Positions 43,198 through 52,302 of a stretch of 64,000 nucleotides of DNA are shown one piece after another. A model generated the notes under the pieces. That model had not been told where the DNA came from. It saw only the letters and a program-made list of their open reading frames with translations, and searched no databases. Source of the DNA: Fervidicoccaceae archaeon (lineage in GTDB: Archaea; Thermoproteota; Thermoprotei_A; Sulfolobales; Fervidicoccaceae). The position numbers and the translations under genes are program-made. The stretch is from contig JAVZVD010000003.1 of assembly GCA_038878695.1 (NCBI GenBank), positions 62,001-126,000 of the forward strand, read 5' to 3'. Numbering within the stretch: the stretch's first letter is position 1; every line of letters begins with the position of its first letter.

Positions 43198-43581
43198 TTG
43201 CTGATCTGGACTTCGAGAGGAGTCAAGAGAGCTTCGACAGAGGACTTGGAGGAGGCGCTGCGAGCTCTGCTCCAGCTGATACCTCTGGGTCGCGTTACCA
43301 CGTACGGCGACCTAGCGGCTGCGCTGGGCCTCAGCCCGCGAGCCGTGGGAAAAATGTTGGCGCGAAACAGAGAGCCCATCATCGTGCCGTGCCACCGAGT
43401 CATCAAAGCAAACGGCAGCCTCGGCAGTTACAGCTTCGGGGGGCGCGAGAAGATGAAGCGTAGATTGCTAGAGCTCGAGGGCGTAGAATTCGACGAGAGG
43501 GGGCGCGTCCCTCGAGCTTACTTCGTCAGGCTCGAACTCCTCCTAGGCTCTCATCGATCGACGAGAGGGCGCCGCGCTTGA
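43198..43581 (+). CDS. ogt: O6-alkylguanine-DNA alkyltransferase (methyltransferase domain only)
   Basis: Suicide repair protein that moves alkyl groups from guanine O6 to its own cysteine. The DNA-binding helix LGLSPRAVGKMLARN and active-site IVPCHRVI are intact, so it is a true alkyltransferase rather than a Trp-substituted ATL protein. GRVTTYGDLA and GSLGSYSFGGREKMKRRLLELEG complete the domain. At 127 residues it lacks most of the N-terminal domain. TTG 43198 is chosen because ggtgg lies 7 bases upstream; a frame reaching back to 42922 is antisense to the neighbouring gene and unlike the family. It overlaps the next gene by TTGA. Confidence 0.9.
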   Translation: MLIWTSRGVKRASTEDLEEALRALLQLIPLGRVTTYGDLAAALGLSPRAVGKMLARNREPIIVPCHRVIKANGSLGSYSFGGREKMKRRLLELEGVEFDERGRVPRAYFVRLELLLGSHRSTRGRRA

Positions 43582-44159
43582 GAAGACGAGGCGGCAGGAT
43601 ACGCGTCGGGGCTGGAGCGAGGGGAATAGGCTTCGAGTGCAGACGCTGCGCTCTATGCTGTAGCACGGGCCCGAACGTCTCTCTCACGATATTCGACGTG
43701 ATTAGGCTCGCCGAGAGAGTCGGCGTCGGACCAAGGGACTTCCTGCTGATCTACTCCAAGGTCGTGGTCGCGGATTTCCTGCCCTTCGCGGTCCTCGCCG
43801 GAGATCACCGGGGAAGGTGCGTGTTCTTGGAGCTCGAAGGCGGACGCTACCGCTGCAAAGTCTACGAGTGCAGGCCGATGAGGTGCAGACTCTACCCGGC
43901 ACTCCCCCTATCGCCGGGGCTCTCGACGTTGGAGCTCGATGAGAAGTGCCCCGGTTGGTTCGAGGACGAGAGAGGAGTGATCGTCGACGCCGAGCTCTAC
44001 GAGACCTACTCGAGAGAGGTGAGAGAACACTACGCGAGACTCTATAGATTGATCTTCGAGGAAGGGTTAGAGCCCTTCGATGCTCTGGTGAAAGCCTCTC
44101 TCGACGCGGCACGATGTACCGAGAGCGGTCGGCGCGCCCCGAGGGGAAAAAGAGAATAA
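43578..44159 (+). CDS. YkgJ-family CxxCxxxCC metal/Fe-S cluster protein
   Basis: Member of the YkgJ (zinc/iron-chelating) family, role unknown. The N-terminal FECRRCALCCSTGP is the family's CxxCxxCC signature; CVFLELEGGRYRCKVYECRPMRCRLYPALP supplies the remaining cysteines, and CPGW follows. 193 residues. It is coupled to the alkyltransferase gene by TTGA. A second member of the family occurs at 50570-51217. Confidence 0.85.
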   Translation: MRRRGGRIRVGAGARGIGFECRRCALCCSTGPNVSLTIFDVIRLAERVGVGPRDFLLIYSKVVVADFLPFAVLAGDHRGRCVFLELEGGRYRCKVYECRPMRCRLYPALPLSPGLSTLELDEKCPGWFEDERGVIVDAELYETYSREVREHYARLYRLIFEEGLEPFDALVKASLDAARCTESGRRAPRGKRE

Positions 44160-44183
44160 CCGAGGCAGCGCCGAGCTCCGCGG

Positions 44184-45347
44184 ATGAGACCGTTGCAGCT
44201 CCAGGAGTACATAGCTAAGAGAATTCTGAGCGAGAGGTACGGGGTTAAGATCCCGCGCGGAGAAGTTGCGGAGACGCCGGAGGAGGCCGCCGCGATCGCC
44301 GAGAAGCTCGGGCGGCCAGTCGTCCTCAAATCGCAGATCCTCGTTGGCGGGAGAGGAAAGGCTGGAGCCATAAGAACAGCCTCGAGTCCCGAGGAGGCGG
44401 CCCGCGTCGCCTCGGAACTTCTCGGTCGAGTGTTCAAGGGGCACATCGTTAGGAAGCTCTACGTTGAGGAGAAGCTCGAGATCGAGAGGGAGCTCTACGT
44501 AGGTCTATCGCTCGATAGAGTCGAGAAAGCGATAGCGTTGATAGTCAGTAGCGAGGGAGGGATGGACGTCGAGGAAATCGCCGAAAAGAGCCCCGAAAAG
44601 CTCCTGAGGTTGAAGATACACCCCCTCTATGGTCTCTGGGACCATCATGTTAGGAGAGCCGTTCAGAAGCTCTCTCTCCCGGACCCTCAAGCGGTCGAGG
44701 CCTCAACCTTGATCAGGGCCCTCTACAAGGCCATGGTGGAGCTGGACGCGGAGCTGATAGAGGTGAACCCGCTCGTCTTGACCGCGTCGGGGGAGCTCGT
44801 AGCTGCCGACGTTAGACTGTTCGTAGACGATTACGCCCTCTTCAGGCACCGAGAGCTGGAGAGCGTGATAGAGTACACGCAGGCCGACGCTCTAGAGAGG
44901 ATGGCGAGCGAGATGGGCCTGAATTACGTCAAGCTCGAGGGGAACGTCGGGATTCTGGCCAATGGCGCTGGAATGGCCATGGCTACGATGGATCTCGTGC
45001 AATTCGTGGGAGGCAGACCGGCCAACTTCCTCGACGTGGGGGGCGGCGCCTCGAGCGAGGTGGTCGAGAGAGCGATCGAGCTAATACTGACGCACGAGTC
45101 CGTGAGGGTCGTCTTCATGAACATATTCGGCGGGATAACGAGGTGCGACGAAGTGGCCAGAGGCATCGTAGAGGCTCTCCGAGCTCTGAGACCGAGCATT
45201 CCCTTCGTGATTAGGCTCACCGGCACGAACGAGGAGGAGGGGAGGGCCATATTGGAGGAGTTCTCGCGGGGAAGCGGGCTCGCGATCTACGTGGTCTCCA
45301 CCATGGAGGAAGGGGCCAAGCTGGCGGCTCAGCTGGCCGGGGGATGA
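44184..45347 (+). CDS. sucC: Succinyl-CoA synthetase (ADP-forming), beta subunit
   Basis: ATP-grasp subunit that interconverts succinyl-CoA and succinate with ATP formation in the (oxidative or reductive) TCA cycle. The protein begins LQLQEYIAKRILSERYGVKIPRG, has VVLKSQILVGGRGKAGAI for nucleotide binding, ELIEVNPLVLT for metal binding, and NGAGMAMATMDLVQFVGGRPANFLDVGGGAS in the ligase domain. ATG 44184. The alpha subunit gene follows after 3 bases, forming a two-gene operon. Confidence 0.96.
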   Translation: MRPLQLQEYIAKRILSERYGVKIPRGEVAETPEEAAAIAEKLGRPVVLKSQILVGGRGKAGAIRTASSPEEAARVASELLGRVFKGHIVRKLYVEEKLEIERELYVGLSLDRVEKAIALIVSSEGGMDVEEIAEKSPEKLLRLKIHPLYGLWDHHVRRAVQKLSLPDPQAVEASTLIRALYKAMVELDAELIEVNPLVLTASGELVAADVRLFVDDYALFRHRELESVIEYTQADALERMASEMGLNYVKLEGNVGILANGAGMAMATMDLVQFVGGRPANFLDVGGGASSEVVERAIELILTHESVRVVFMNIFGGITRCDEVARGIVEALRALRPSIPFVIRLTGTNEEEGRAILEEFSRGSGLAIYVVSTMEEGAKLAAQLAGG

Positions 45348-45350
45348 GAC

Positions 45351-46241
45351 GTGGTCGTGCTGGTCAACGAGAGCACGCGCGTGGTCGTTCAGGGCATAAC
45401 CGGGAGACAAGCCTCCTTCCACGTCAGAAGGATGCTGGACTACGGGACGAAGATCGTGGCCGGCGTCAGACCGGGCAAGAGAGGCGAGAGGGTCCACGGA
45501 GTCCCCGTCTATGATAGCGTCGAGGAGGCGGTGAAGGAGACCGGAGCCAACGCCTCAATAATCTTCGTCCCGGCCCCCGCCGCTCCCGACGCCTTCATGG
45601 AAGCTGTCGAGGCCGGTTTAGACTTGGTCGTCGTCATAACCGAGGGGATCCCGGTGCATGACGAACTCAAGATGTATTGGAGAGCCAAGGAGTCTGGCAC
45701 CATCATGATAGGACCCAATACGCCGGGCGTGCTCAGCGTCGGCGTAGCGCACTTGGGGATCATGCCGACGGGCGCTTTCTCGCGCAAAGAGGGGGGAGGA
45801 GTGGGGGTGGTCTCGAGGAGCGGGACCCTGACGTATCAGGTCTGCCAGTACCTATCTCGCCTCGGAGTGGGTCAGACCACGGTGATAGGCGTAGGCGGCG
45901 ACAGGATCACCGGGTTAGACTTCGTGGACGTCCTAGAGATGTTCGAAGAAGACGAAGAGACCAAGGGGGTCCTGCTGATAGGCGAGATAGGAGGAACGAT
46001 GGAAGAGGAGGCCGCGAAGTTCATCGCGCGGGGATTCGAGAAGCCCGTCGTAGCTTACGTAGCGGGCGTCACGGCTCCACCGGGCAAGAAGATGGGCCAC
46101 GCCGGCGCGATCATTGAGGGGAGGAGAGGAACGGCGGAGTCCAAGATAAAAGCGTTCGAGGAGGCGGGGGTCCCCGTCGGCAGGACCCCCCTCGAGGCCG
46201 CGGAGCTCGTGAAGAGGGCTCTCGAGTCGAGGATGAAATAA
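45351..46241 (+). CDS. sucD: Succinyl-CoA synthetase, alpha subunit
   Basis: CoA-binding subunit that carries the phosphohistidine. VVQGITGRQASFHVRRMLDYGTKIVAGVRPGK is the CoA-binding Rossmann start; GPNTPGVLS and the active-site GHAGAIIEGRRGTAESKI with its histidine near residue 245 are present. GTG 45351 is used. With sucC it forms the complete enzyme; with the ferredoxin-linked oxidoreductase at the window start it is consistent with ferredoxin-dependent central carbon metabolism. Confidence 0.96.
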   Translation: MVVLVNESTRVVVQGITGRQASFHVRRMLDYGTKIVAGVRPGKRGERVHGVPVYDSVEEAVKETGANASIIFVPAPAAPDAFMEAVEAGLDLVVVITEGIPVHDELKMYWRAKESGTIMIGPNTPGVLSVGVAHLGIMPTGAFSRKEGGGVGVVSRSGTLTYQVCQYLSRLGVGQTTVIGVGGDRITGLDFVDVLEMFEEDEETKGVLLIGEIGGTMEEEAAKFIARGFEKPVVAYVAGVTAPPGKKMGHAGAIIEGRRGTAESKIKAFEEAGVPVGRTPLEAAELVKRALESRMK

Positions 46242-46256
46242 ACTCCCGCGGATCTC

Positions 46257-46766
46257 TCACTCGGATCGTTTTCTGCGAGCGCGTCGAGCGGCGCGGCGGG
46301 CTCCAGCGCTCTCCGCCTCTTCCAGGCTCGCGATCACTCTGATGTTCTCGCTTTCGGACTCGTCGGGCCTCTCGACGGATAGCCACGCATCGATTATCTC
46401 CTTGGCAAGCTCTTGGCTGAGGAGCCTAGCGCTCAGAGCCAGAACGTTGGCGTCGTTCCACCTCCTCGCGCCTTCAGCCGTCTTGGCGTCGAAGCAGAGA
46501 GCGGCTCGGACCCCTCTGACTTTGTTGGCCGCTATCGAGACACCCGTGCCGGTATAGCATACGACCACTCCGAAGGCGACCTCTCCCCCGCTGACGAGCT
46601 TCCCGACTTCGTACCCGACCAGAGGCCAGGGCTCCGGCTTCCCTGTCTTCAGGCTGCCCACGGGGATCACCTCGAACCCCTTAGAGGCGAGGTACTCCGC
46701 CACGAACTTGACCACGCCGTAATTGTCGTCGGATCCTACCGCGGCGCGCGCTATGCGCCCGCTCAA
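46257..46766 (-). CDS. rpiB: Ribose-5-phosphate isomerase B-like (RpiB/LacAB family)
   Basis: Sugar-phosphate isomerase of the RpiB/LacA/LacB family. VGSDDNYGVVKFVAEYLASKGFEV starts the fold; the catalytic cysteine and loop are seen in VVVCYTGTGVSIAANKVRGVRAALC, followed by NDANVLAL (phosphate site). The basic tail after residue 145 is unusual and may be disordered. It overlaps the upstream MFS gene by 4 bases. Most crenarchaea use RpiA, so this paralogue may act on another sugar phosphate. Confidence 0.82.
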   Translation of the reverse strand: MSGRIARAAVGSDDNYGVVKFVAEYLASKGFEVIPVGSLKTGKPEPWPLVGYEVGKLVSGGEVAFGVVVCYTGTGVSIAANKVRGVRAALCFDAKTAEGARRWNDANVLALSARLLSQELAKEIIDAWLSVERPDESESENIRVIASLEEAESAGARRAARRARRKRSE

Positions 46767-47944
46767 CTCGAGCCCCCGGATCTCTCTCGCGCCGGCGATT
46801 TAACCGTTCCACGAGCGCCGCTCGGACACGCGGCGAGGACGACCGCGGAGGCAGCGAGCAGAGCGAGAGAGAACGACATCATCTCGGCGAACCCTCTCCC
46901 CCGCAATGCTCCAAGAAATAGAGCGTAGTTCACGAGGCCGCTAATCGACAGGCTCGCGGCCACGAGCCCTGCCGCGGTAGCTTGGAGAGCCGGGGGCATG
47001 AGTCTCGAGAGGAGCGTGTAGCTGGAGACCTCGTAGAAGGGATACACGGGGAGCGCCCACAGAGCCACGTAGAAGGCCCCCGATGCGCTCGGGAGGAGCA
47101 GGGCCAGAGCGGCGTAGCCCAATAGAGATAGGAGGAGGACTCCGCGCGGACCCACGGAGTCCACGGCCGCCCCCGCTATCGGTCTAGCCGCGAGGCTCGG
47201 GAGACCCGTGAGCGTCGCGGCCGCCGCCCCGAAGGTCAGCAGATCGCTCGTCTGTCGGTAGAGCTTGACGCCGGCCGCGCTGATCAGAATCCCCTGCCCC
47301 GCCGAGCCCAGCAGCAGAGCGACTAGGCGCGCTAGATTGAGGCTCAGCCCCTCTCTCAGATCGGCGAGAGAGGGAGGAGCGGCGGCTCTCCCTTCGGGGA
47401 TCGAGGCTAGACCAACGAGCGAGGAGAGAGCGTAGAGAGCGGAGACCGAGGCGAAGACCGCTCTCTCCCCTCCTCCGGCTGCCACAATGAGGCCGGGCAG
47501 CAAACCTCCGACGGACCAACCGAGCGAGCCCATCGCGCCGAAGAGGCCGAAGGACCTCGCTCGGCCGGAGACCTCGTGCAGCACGGCCCCGTAGAGCACC
47601 GACTGATAGGAGCTCACGGCCAGGAAGACGGCGAAAGCGGCATAGGGGTAGAGTCTCACATCGATGAGGCCCATCGAGATCGCGGCGCAGGCTCCGCCGA
47701 GGCCCAACAGAGAGGAGAGCCTGCGCCCCGCTCTATCGAAGTAGAAGGCTAAGAGCGCTGCCAGGAGGGCCGGAGAGCTCTCGAAGGCGCCTAGCATCAC
47801 GGCGAAGGCGTAGCTGTCCTCGACCTTCGCCGCCACGATCGCTCTCGTATAGACGTAATAAGCGGCATTGCCGGAGCCGAGCAACGCGACGGCTAGGTAG
47901 CACCACCGAGCCCTCCCCTCGATGAGCCAAGACCTGTTAGACAT
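46763..47944 (-). CDS. Major facilitator superfamily transporter
   Basis: Integral membrane carrier with about 12 hydrophobic helices in 393 residues. The loop motif after helix 2 (FYFDRAGRRLSSLLG) is a recognisable MFS GxxxDRxGRR motif, and a second, weaker copy (ARPIAGAAVDSVGPRG) lies between helices 8 and 9. The substrate cannot be predicted. It is coupled to the rpiB-like gene by a 4-base overlap, suggesting sugar or sugar-related traffic. Confidence 0.85.
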   Translation of the reverse strand: MSNRSWLIEGRARWCYLAVALLGSGNAAYYVYTRAIVAAKVEDSYAFAVMLGAFESSPALLAALLAFYFDRAGRRLSSLLGLGGACAAISMGLIDVRLYPYAAFAVFLAVSSYQSVLYGAVLHEVSGRARSFGLFGAMGSLGWSVGGLLPGLIVAAGGGERAVFASVSALYALSSLVGLASIPEGRAAAPPSLADLREGLSLNLARLVALLLGSAGQGILISAAGVKLYRQTSDLLTFGAAAATLTGLPSLAARPIAGAAVDSVGPRGVLLLSLLGYAALALLLPSASGAFYVALWALPVYPFYEVSSYTLLSRLMPPALQATAAGLVAASLSISGLVNYALFLGALRGRGFAEMMSFSLALLAASAVVLAACPSGARGTVKSPARERSGGSS

Positions 47945-47968
47945 GGCGCCCCTCGCTGCTCGCGAAAT

Positions 47969-49285
47969 TCACGCGAAGCCAGGATCCAGCCTCTCGACCT
48001 CGCGCAAATTGCTGTCGAGCCTGACGCTCCCGAGCCTGAGCGCGGTCACGCGATCTAGCGAGCCGAGCGGGGTCAACACGATCGCCGCTCGCTCGCCGAG
48101 GTCCAGCTTCCTCAACACCCCGACCTCTACGCAGAGGCCTCCGCGCTCCAAGAGCCCGACCACGAGACCCTCCTCGAAGCCCCTCTTCAGGACCCTCACT
48201 ACTCTCTCGGGGCCCTGCTCGCCGCGCTCGAGCGACGCCTTCAACCTCTCGAGGGCTTCGCGACTCGCCGAGCTCCTCTCGCCATCTGTTACGACGACGA
48301 GAGAGTCCGTAGATAGCTCGCAATAGCTGACGCGGCACCTCAGCGTCTCCTCGACGAGCCGGCGCAGCTCATCGGGAGCCTCCTCGCCGCTCCCAATGAA
48401 AGACCCCAAGAGAGGAACGCGCTTCAGGTCCACGCGCAGCTCGCGCGCCCCCCTCCTCGCGAAGTAATTGAAGAACGCTCTCTCTCGTAGAACTCTGCGC
48501 TCCTCTCTGCTCCTCCTACGCGCGTAAGGAGAGGCCGGCAGCGCGAGCACGTCGACGCCGACGCTCTTAAGGAGCTTAGCCAAATGCTCGAGCTCGCGCG
48601 AGTGTTGAAGGAGAGCCACTCTCGTGGGCCTCAAGCTCTCAGCCAAGTGATAGTGGAGGGCTCGAGCGGGCCCCCCGAAGACGAGGCCCGGCGTGTCCAC
48701 GAGCACGGAGTCGCTCAGGCTCGAGCCTATCTCGCGCAGCATCGCGATCCCAACTAGCGTCGGGAGCAGGTGTCCGGCAGGCGACGTGGAGCCCACGAAG
48801 TACATCGCTCTAGGCTCCACCTCCTCGAGGAATGCCACCTGCGACTCGAGGACGCCCAGACCGACCGTGGTCGGGGGACCTATGCTGGACTGGCCCACGT
48901 CCCCGTCGATCACTGAGACCCTTATCGAGTAGCCCATGAGCTTATTTGCCGCGTACGTCGCGAGGAACGTCTTGCCGCTGTCGACCGGTCCCACCAGCAA
49001 CGTCAACCCCCTCTTCTCGCTGGCGAGCTCCTCGATGAAGGAGCGCCACTCCGGGGGCACCGTGGAGGATTCGCACTTAGACATAGAGCCCCCCCTCACC
49101 TCGACTTCGGCCTCGCTCTCCGCGGTCTCGACGAGCGTGGCCTTGGCCGCCGGCACGACCACTTCGGAGCCGGGCTCTAGCGTCTTGCCCGTCACCTCGA
49201 CGAGTCCGCGGACGACCTTCAGCCTCAGCGGCCCCTCGGCCAGGTAATAGCCGGAGAGCGTCACTCTGCCTCCCGGAGCGGTCAT
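47969..49285 (-). CDS. Clp1/Grc3-type polynucleotide 5'-hydroxyl kinase
   Basis: RNA/DNA 5' kinase family that in eukaryotes acts in tRNA splicing and rRNA processing. A beta-rich N-terminal domain (1-90) precedes the P-loop GPVDSGKTF, then IDGDVGQSSIGPPTTVGLG (Walker B and lid region) and VLVDTPGLVFGGPA. The C-terminal domain (about 340-438) is beta-rich as in Clp1. The genome has intron-containing tRNAs, so a role in healing spliced ends is attractive but unproven; archaeal splicing itself does not need the kinase. Confidence 0.88.
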   Translation of the reverse strand: MTAPGGRVTLSGYYLAEGPLRLKVVRGLVEVTGKTLEPGSEVVVPAAKATLVETAESEAEVEVRGGSMSKCESSTVPPEWRSFIEELASEKRGLTLLVGPVDSGKTFLATYAANKLMGYSIRVSVIDGDVGQSSIGPPTTVGLGVLESQVAFLEEVEPRAMYFVGSTSPAGHLLPTLVGIAMLREIGSSLSDSVLVDTPGLVFGGPARALHYHLAESLRPTRVALLQHSRELEHLAKLLKSVGVDVLALPASPYARRRSREERRVLRERAFFNYFARRGARELRVDLKRVPLLGSFIGSGEEAPDELRRLVEETLRCRVSYCELSTDSLVVVTDGERSSASREALERLKASLERGEQGPERVVRVLKRGFEEGLVVGLLERGGLCVEVGVLRKLDLGERAAIVLTPLGSLDRVTALRLGSVRLDSNLREVERLDPGFA

Positions 49286-49408
49286 CTCTCGCCACCCTCC
49301 TCGCGGGGCCGGCGAGGGACGACTCCTCTCGTTCCCGCCTTTTAGCTTCGAGGCCGCGGGGAAGCTTTTACTCCTCGCAGAGCTCAGCTCCTCTCCGCGT
49401 GAGACGAT

Positions 49409-50272
49409 ATGCTCGACTTAATCGTCGCCGAGTGGCCTCGAGACCCCTTCTTTAACTTAGCCTTCGAGGAGGCGGTCTACCGCGTCGGCCCTCGCGGGGG
49501 GGCCTCGGGGGTCCTGAGGCTCTGGAGGAACGAGAGGGCTGTGGTCGTGGGAAGGCTCCAGTGCGCGCCCCTCGAGGTCGACGCGCTCCAGTGCGCGGCC
49601 CTCGGCGTCAAAGTCGTGAGGAGGTTCACGGGGGGAGGAGCGGTCTACCACGACCTCGGCAATCTGAACTACGCCTTGACGATCGATAGGAGGAGGCACG
49701 GCGTCGAGGACGCTCGCTCGGCCTTCGAGCTCGTGGGGAGGGCGGTGGCCGAGGCCCTCTCGGGGCTCGGAGTCGAGGGCGCCTCCTACAGGCCCCTCAA
49801 CGACGTCGAGGCCGGAGGTCTGAAGATATCCGGCATGGCGGCCTCGATCTCGGCCGGCAGGGTCTTCGTGCACGGCGCGATGCTCGTCTCGAGCGACATA
49901 GAAGTCCTGTGGAGGGTGTTGAAGATCTCGCCGGAGAAGCTATCAGATAAGAGCTTCGTGCCGAGCAGGCCCAGGAGGGTTACGACGGTCGAGAGAGAAC
50001 TGGGGAGGAGGGTCGATCCGCTGGAGGTGGGGAGGGCGGTGGCCGAGAGCCTCGCCGAGGCCCTGGGGGCCGAGCTCAGCGAGCCGCGCGGCCCCGACGA
50101 GCTCGAGCTCGGCGCGGCCCGAGAGCTCTACGAGCGAAGGTATTCCAGGCTCGAGTGGAACCTCTGGTGCCTCGAGAAAGTCCGCGGCCTCCTCTCGCCC
50201 GAGGAGGTCGAGGCCCTGAGGCTCGTCGCTTCGCCGGAGGCGGTGGGCCGTGGGGAGCGCGATCTGCGGTGA
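49409..50272 (+). CDS. lplA: Lipoate-protein ligase A, catalytic domain (split type)
   Basis: Activates lipoate and attaches it to carrier proteins. The biotin/lipoate-ligase fold shows RRFTGGGAVYHDLGNLNYAL (RRxxGGGAVYHD), the catalytic lysine in GGLKISGMA, and VHGAMLV. The C-terminal accessory domain is absent from this gene and is provided by the overlapping next gene, as in Thermoplasma. ATG 49409. Target enzymes (glycine cleavage H or 2-oxoacid dehydrogenase E2) are not in the window. Confidence 0.92.
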   Translation: MLDLIVAEWPRDPFFNLAFEEAVYRVGPRGGASGVLRLWRNERAVVVGRLQCAPLEVDALQCAALGVKVVRRFTGGGAVYHDLGNLNYALTIDRRRHGVEDARSAFELVGRAVAEALSGLGVEGASYRPLNDVEAGGLKISGMAASISAGRVFVHGAMLVSSDIEVLWRVLKISPEKLSDKSFVPSRPRRVTTVERELGRRVDPLEVGRAVAESLAEALGAELSEPRGPDELELGAARELYERRYSRLEWNLWCLEKVRGLLSPEEVEALRLVASPEAVGRGERDLR

Positions 50273-50573
50273 GAAGAAGCGCCCCGGAGGCAAGCTCGTC
50301 AAGGCCTGCGTCGAGCTGGACGAGCGCGGGGAGCCGACGAGGCTGCTCATCTCCGGGGACTTCTTCGTGGAGCCCGAGGAGGGCTACGAGCTGCTCGAGG
50401 AGATCGTCGCGGGCCCCGCGAAATCTCTGTCAGCTCTAGGGCTAGAGAGGGCCTCGGAGCTGCTCGAGAGAGAGCTGCGCTCGCGCGGGGTCGCGCTGAT
50501 AGGCGTGGAGCCCCTCGACGTTCTAGAGGCGATCGCGAGGGCTCTCGAATCGTCTCGCGGGGGGAGATCTTGA
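50250..50573 (+). CDS. lplB: Lipoate-protein ligase, accessory subunit
   Basis: Small partner of LplA, required for lipoate activation in split archaeal ligases. GGKLVKACVELDERG and RLLISGDFFVEPEEGYELLEEIV match the C-terminal domain of fused ligases. 107 residues. GTG 50250 lies 23 bases inside lplA, so translation is probably coupled. It is followed by a 4-base overlap with a YkgJ-family gene. Confidence 0.9.
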   Translation: MGSAICGEKKRPGGKLVKACVELDERGEPTRLLISGDFFVEPEEGYELLEEIVAGPAKSLSALGLERASELLERELRSRGVALIGVEPLDVLEAIARALESSRGGRS

Positions 50574-51217
50574 GCTCCGCCTCGGTCCGCGGCGAATCCC
50601 CCGACGAGGAGAGAAATGGAGCTGGAGGCGCCTTGGGACTCGACGACCTCAATAGAGCGGCGAAGCTCGGCCTGAGGGGCGATCCCCGCGAGCTCAGGCG
50701 CGTGCTAGAGCGGCTGGAGCGATACGAGTTCCTACCCCAGATCAAGTTCGCCGCCTACGCGCTCGTCGCGCAGTTCTACATGAACACCTCGCCCTCCACG
50801 CCCTCCGAGTGCGAGGCGTGCGGCGCTCGGTGCTGCCTCGAGGGCCCCCCGCTCCCGATCTACGACTTTGACCTCGAGGAGCTAGTCGAGGCGGGGGTAG
50901 ACGCGAGCATCTTCTCGGAGGTCGAGGGACTTAGAGTCCTGCCGCGCCCCTGCCCCCTCCTGCGCGGGTGGGCCTGCTCCGTGCAACCGGTCAAGCCCTA
51001 CGCTTGTCTGTCCTACCCCTTGGCCACCGAGGACGAGCAGGCCGAGGCCATGGCCTCGTACGATGGAGAGGGGCTCCCGAGGCTGATCGCCCCCGAGAGC
51101 TGCCCGGCCGCCGCTCGAGCGCTGAGGGAGCTCGAGGAGCTCTCCTCCTCGCTCGGCCGCGAGCCGAGGCCGCTGGAGCTCCTGGAGGCGCTGACGTCAG
51201 CGCGCGGGAAACCGTAA
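50570..51217 (+). CDS. YkgJ-family CxxCxxRCC protein, second copy
   Basis: Second cysteine-cluster protein of the window. Residues 1-70 are a helical extension not shared with the copy at 43578. The signature CEACGARCCLEGPPLP is near residue 85, and further cysteines are in RPCPLLRGWACSVQPVKPYACLSYP and ESCPAA. A metal or Fe-S centre is expected. TTG 50570 overlaps lplB by TTGA. The link to lipoate ligase may be meaningful, since lipoate synthesis needs Fe-S proteins, but this is inference. Confidence 0.82.
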   Translation: MSSASVRGESPDEERNGAGGALGLDDLNRAAKLGLRGDPRELRRVLERLERYEFLPQIKFAAYALVAQFYMNTSPSTPSECEACGARCCLEGPPLPIYDFDLEELVEAGVDASIFSEVEGLRVLPRPCPLLRGWACSVQPVKPYACLSYPLATEDEQAEAMASYDGEGLPRLIAPESCPAAARALRELEELSSSLGREPRPLELLEALTSARGKP

Positions 51218-51253
51218 TAGCCTCTCTCGGCACTCAAATCGAGGAGCGGGGGT

Positions 51254-51448
51254 GTGCTGGCCACGGGGGCCGTCACCTGTCCCCGCTGCGGCTTCAGATT
51301 CGACGTGGGCTACTCGAGAATCGTGTCGTGCAGGACCTGCTCGCTGGCGACGCTGGGAGACTGCGAGTACGTGAGGTGCCCGGCCTGCGGCCACGAGTTC
51401 GCTTACAAGAGAGCTCCTCGGAGCTGGAGATCTCTCCAGCTACCGTGA
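51254..51448 (+). CDS. Small zinc-ribbon protein
   Basis: 64 residues with three CxxC knuckles: CPRC, CRTC and CPAC, enough for one or two zinc ribbons (VTCPRCGFRFDVGYSRIVSCRTC and VRCPACGHEFAYK). Such proteins often bind nucleic acid or act as transcription accessory factors; no specific role is seen. GTG 51254. The stop overlaps the GTG start of the methyltransferase gene. Confidence 0.75.
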   Translation: MLATGAVTCPRCGFRFDVGYSRIVSCRTCSLATLGDCEYVRCPACGHEFAYKRAPRSWRSLQLP

Positions 51449-52221
51449 AAGCTCTCGCTCCCCGGCCCCCGCTCGCGCTTCTCCGGGCCGCCACTCCTCT
51501 CCTGAGGGCCGTCGGAGCTCGGAGCATAGCTCTCAGCGTCAGGTTCTCGGGCCACGGGCTCAGATTCTCGATCCCGACCTCGTGGCTCCCCGAGGTGCTC
51601 GAGAGCGTCGAGCACGTGCTCCTCGACGCCGATTACTTCCAGCTGCCCTGGTCCATTCCGCGGCCGGGCTGGAGGGTCGTGGACGCGGGGGCCTCGCTGG
51701 GCCTCTACTCGGCCGCTGCCCGAGCCCTCGGGGGAGCCCGGGCGGAGCTGACGGCGCTCGAGCCGAACCCCTTCGCCCTCGGCTACTTGAGGACCAATCT
51801 GGAGCTGAACGGCCTGAGCCCGGCCTCCGCGGCGCCTCTGGCCCTCTGCGGGAGGAGGGGCAGGAGGGCCCTCTACGTCGGACGCTACGGCTCCGTGAGC
51901 TCTCTCTCGAGAGAGCACGTCGAGCGCTACACGGAAGTCGTCGCGGAGCTCGAGGTGGTCTGCGTCGAGCTCGGCGCGCTGCTCAGAAGGCTTGGCCCCG
52001 TGGACCTGCTGAAAATGGACGTAGAGGGGGCGGAGCTCGAGGTCCTCGAGGGCTCGCGCCGGGAGCTGAGGCTGGTCGAGAGGCTCGTCGTCGAGGTTCA
52101 CGAGGACGAGGTAGACCCCTCCGACGTCGAGAGGCTGCTCGAGGAAGAGGGCTTCGGCGAGCTCGCCCTCTACGCCCCGCCGAGCTCCCCCGACCAGCTC
52201 GTGCTCTACGCCAAGAGATGA
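51445..52221 (+). CDS. FkbM-family SAM-dependent methyltransferase
   Basis: O-methyltransferase-like protein. The SAM-binding motif is VVDAGASLGLYSAAARALGG near residue 82, with the acidic end of strand 2 in LTALEPNPFALGYLRTNLELNG and motif LLKMDVEGAELEVLEG, which is diagnostic for FkbM. The start GTG 51445 overlaps the zinc-ribbon stop codon, so a longer frame running back to 50968 through two other genes is rejected. In archaea such enzymes often methylate glycans or lipids. Substrate unknown. Confidence 0.88.
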   Translation: MKALAPRPPLALLRAATPLLRAVGARSIALSVRFSGHGLRFSIPTSWLPEVLESVEHVLLDADYFQLPWSIPRPGWRVVDAGASLGLYSAAARALGGARAELTALEPNPFALGYLRTNLELNGLSPASAAPLALCGRRGRRALYVGRYGSVSSLSREHVERYTEVVAELEVVCVELGALLRRLGPVDLLKMDVEGAELEVLEGSRRELRLVERLVVEVHEDEVDPSDVERLLEEEGFGELALYAPPSSPDQLVLYAKR

Positions 52222-52302
52222 GCGGCCGCGGAGCGGGGACCGAGCGAGCCCCCGCGGCACGCATAAAAAGCCCCGGACGCCTCAACGCTCGGCGGCTCGG
52301 CG

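Noticed and set aside
50968-51444. Long N-terminal extension of the FkbM methyltransferase frame
   Set aside because: It runs out of phase through the YkgJ and zinc-ribbon genes; GTG 51445 overlaps the upstream stop in the usual way for this operon.
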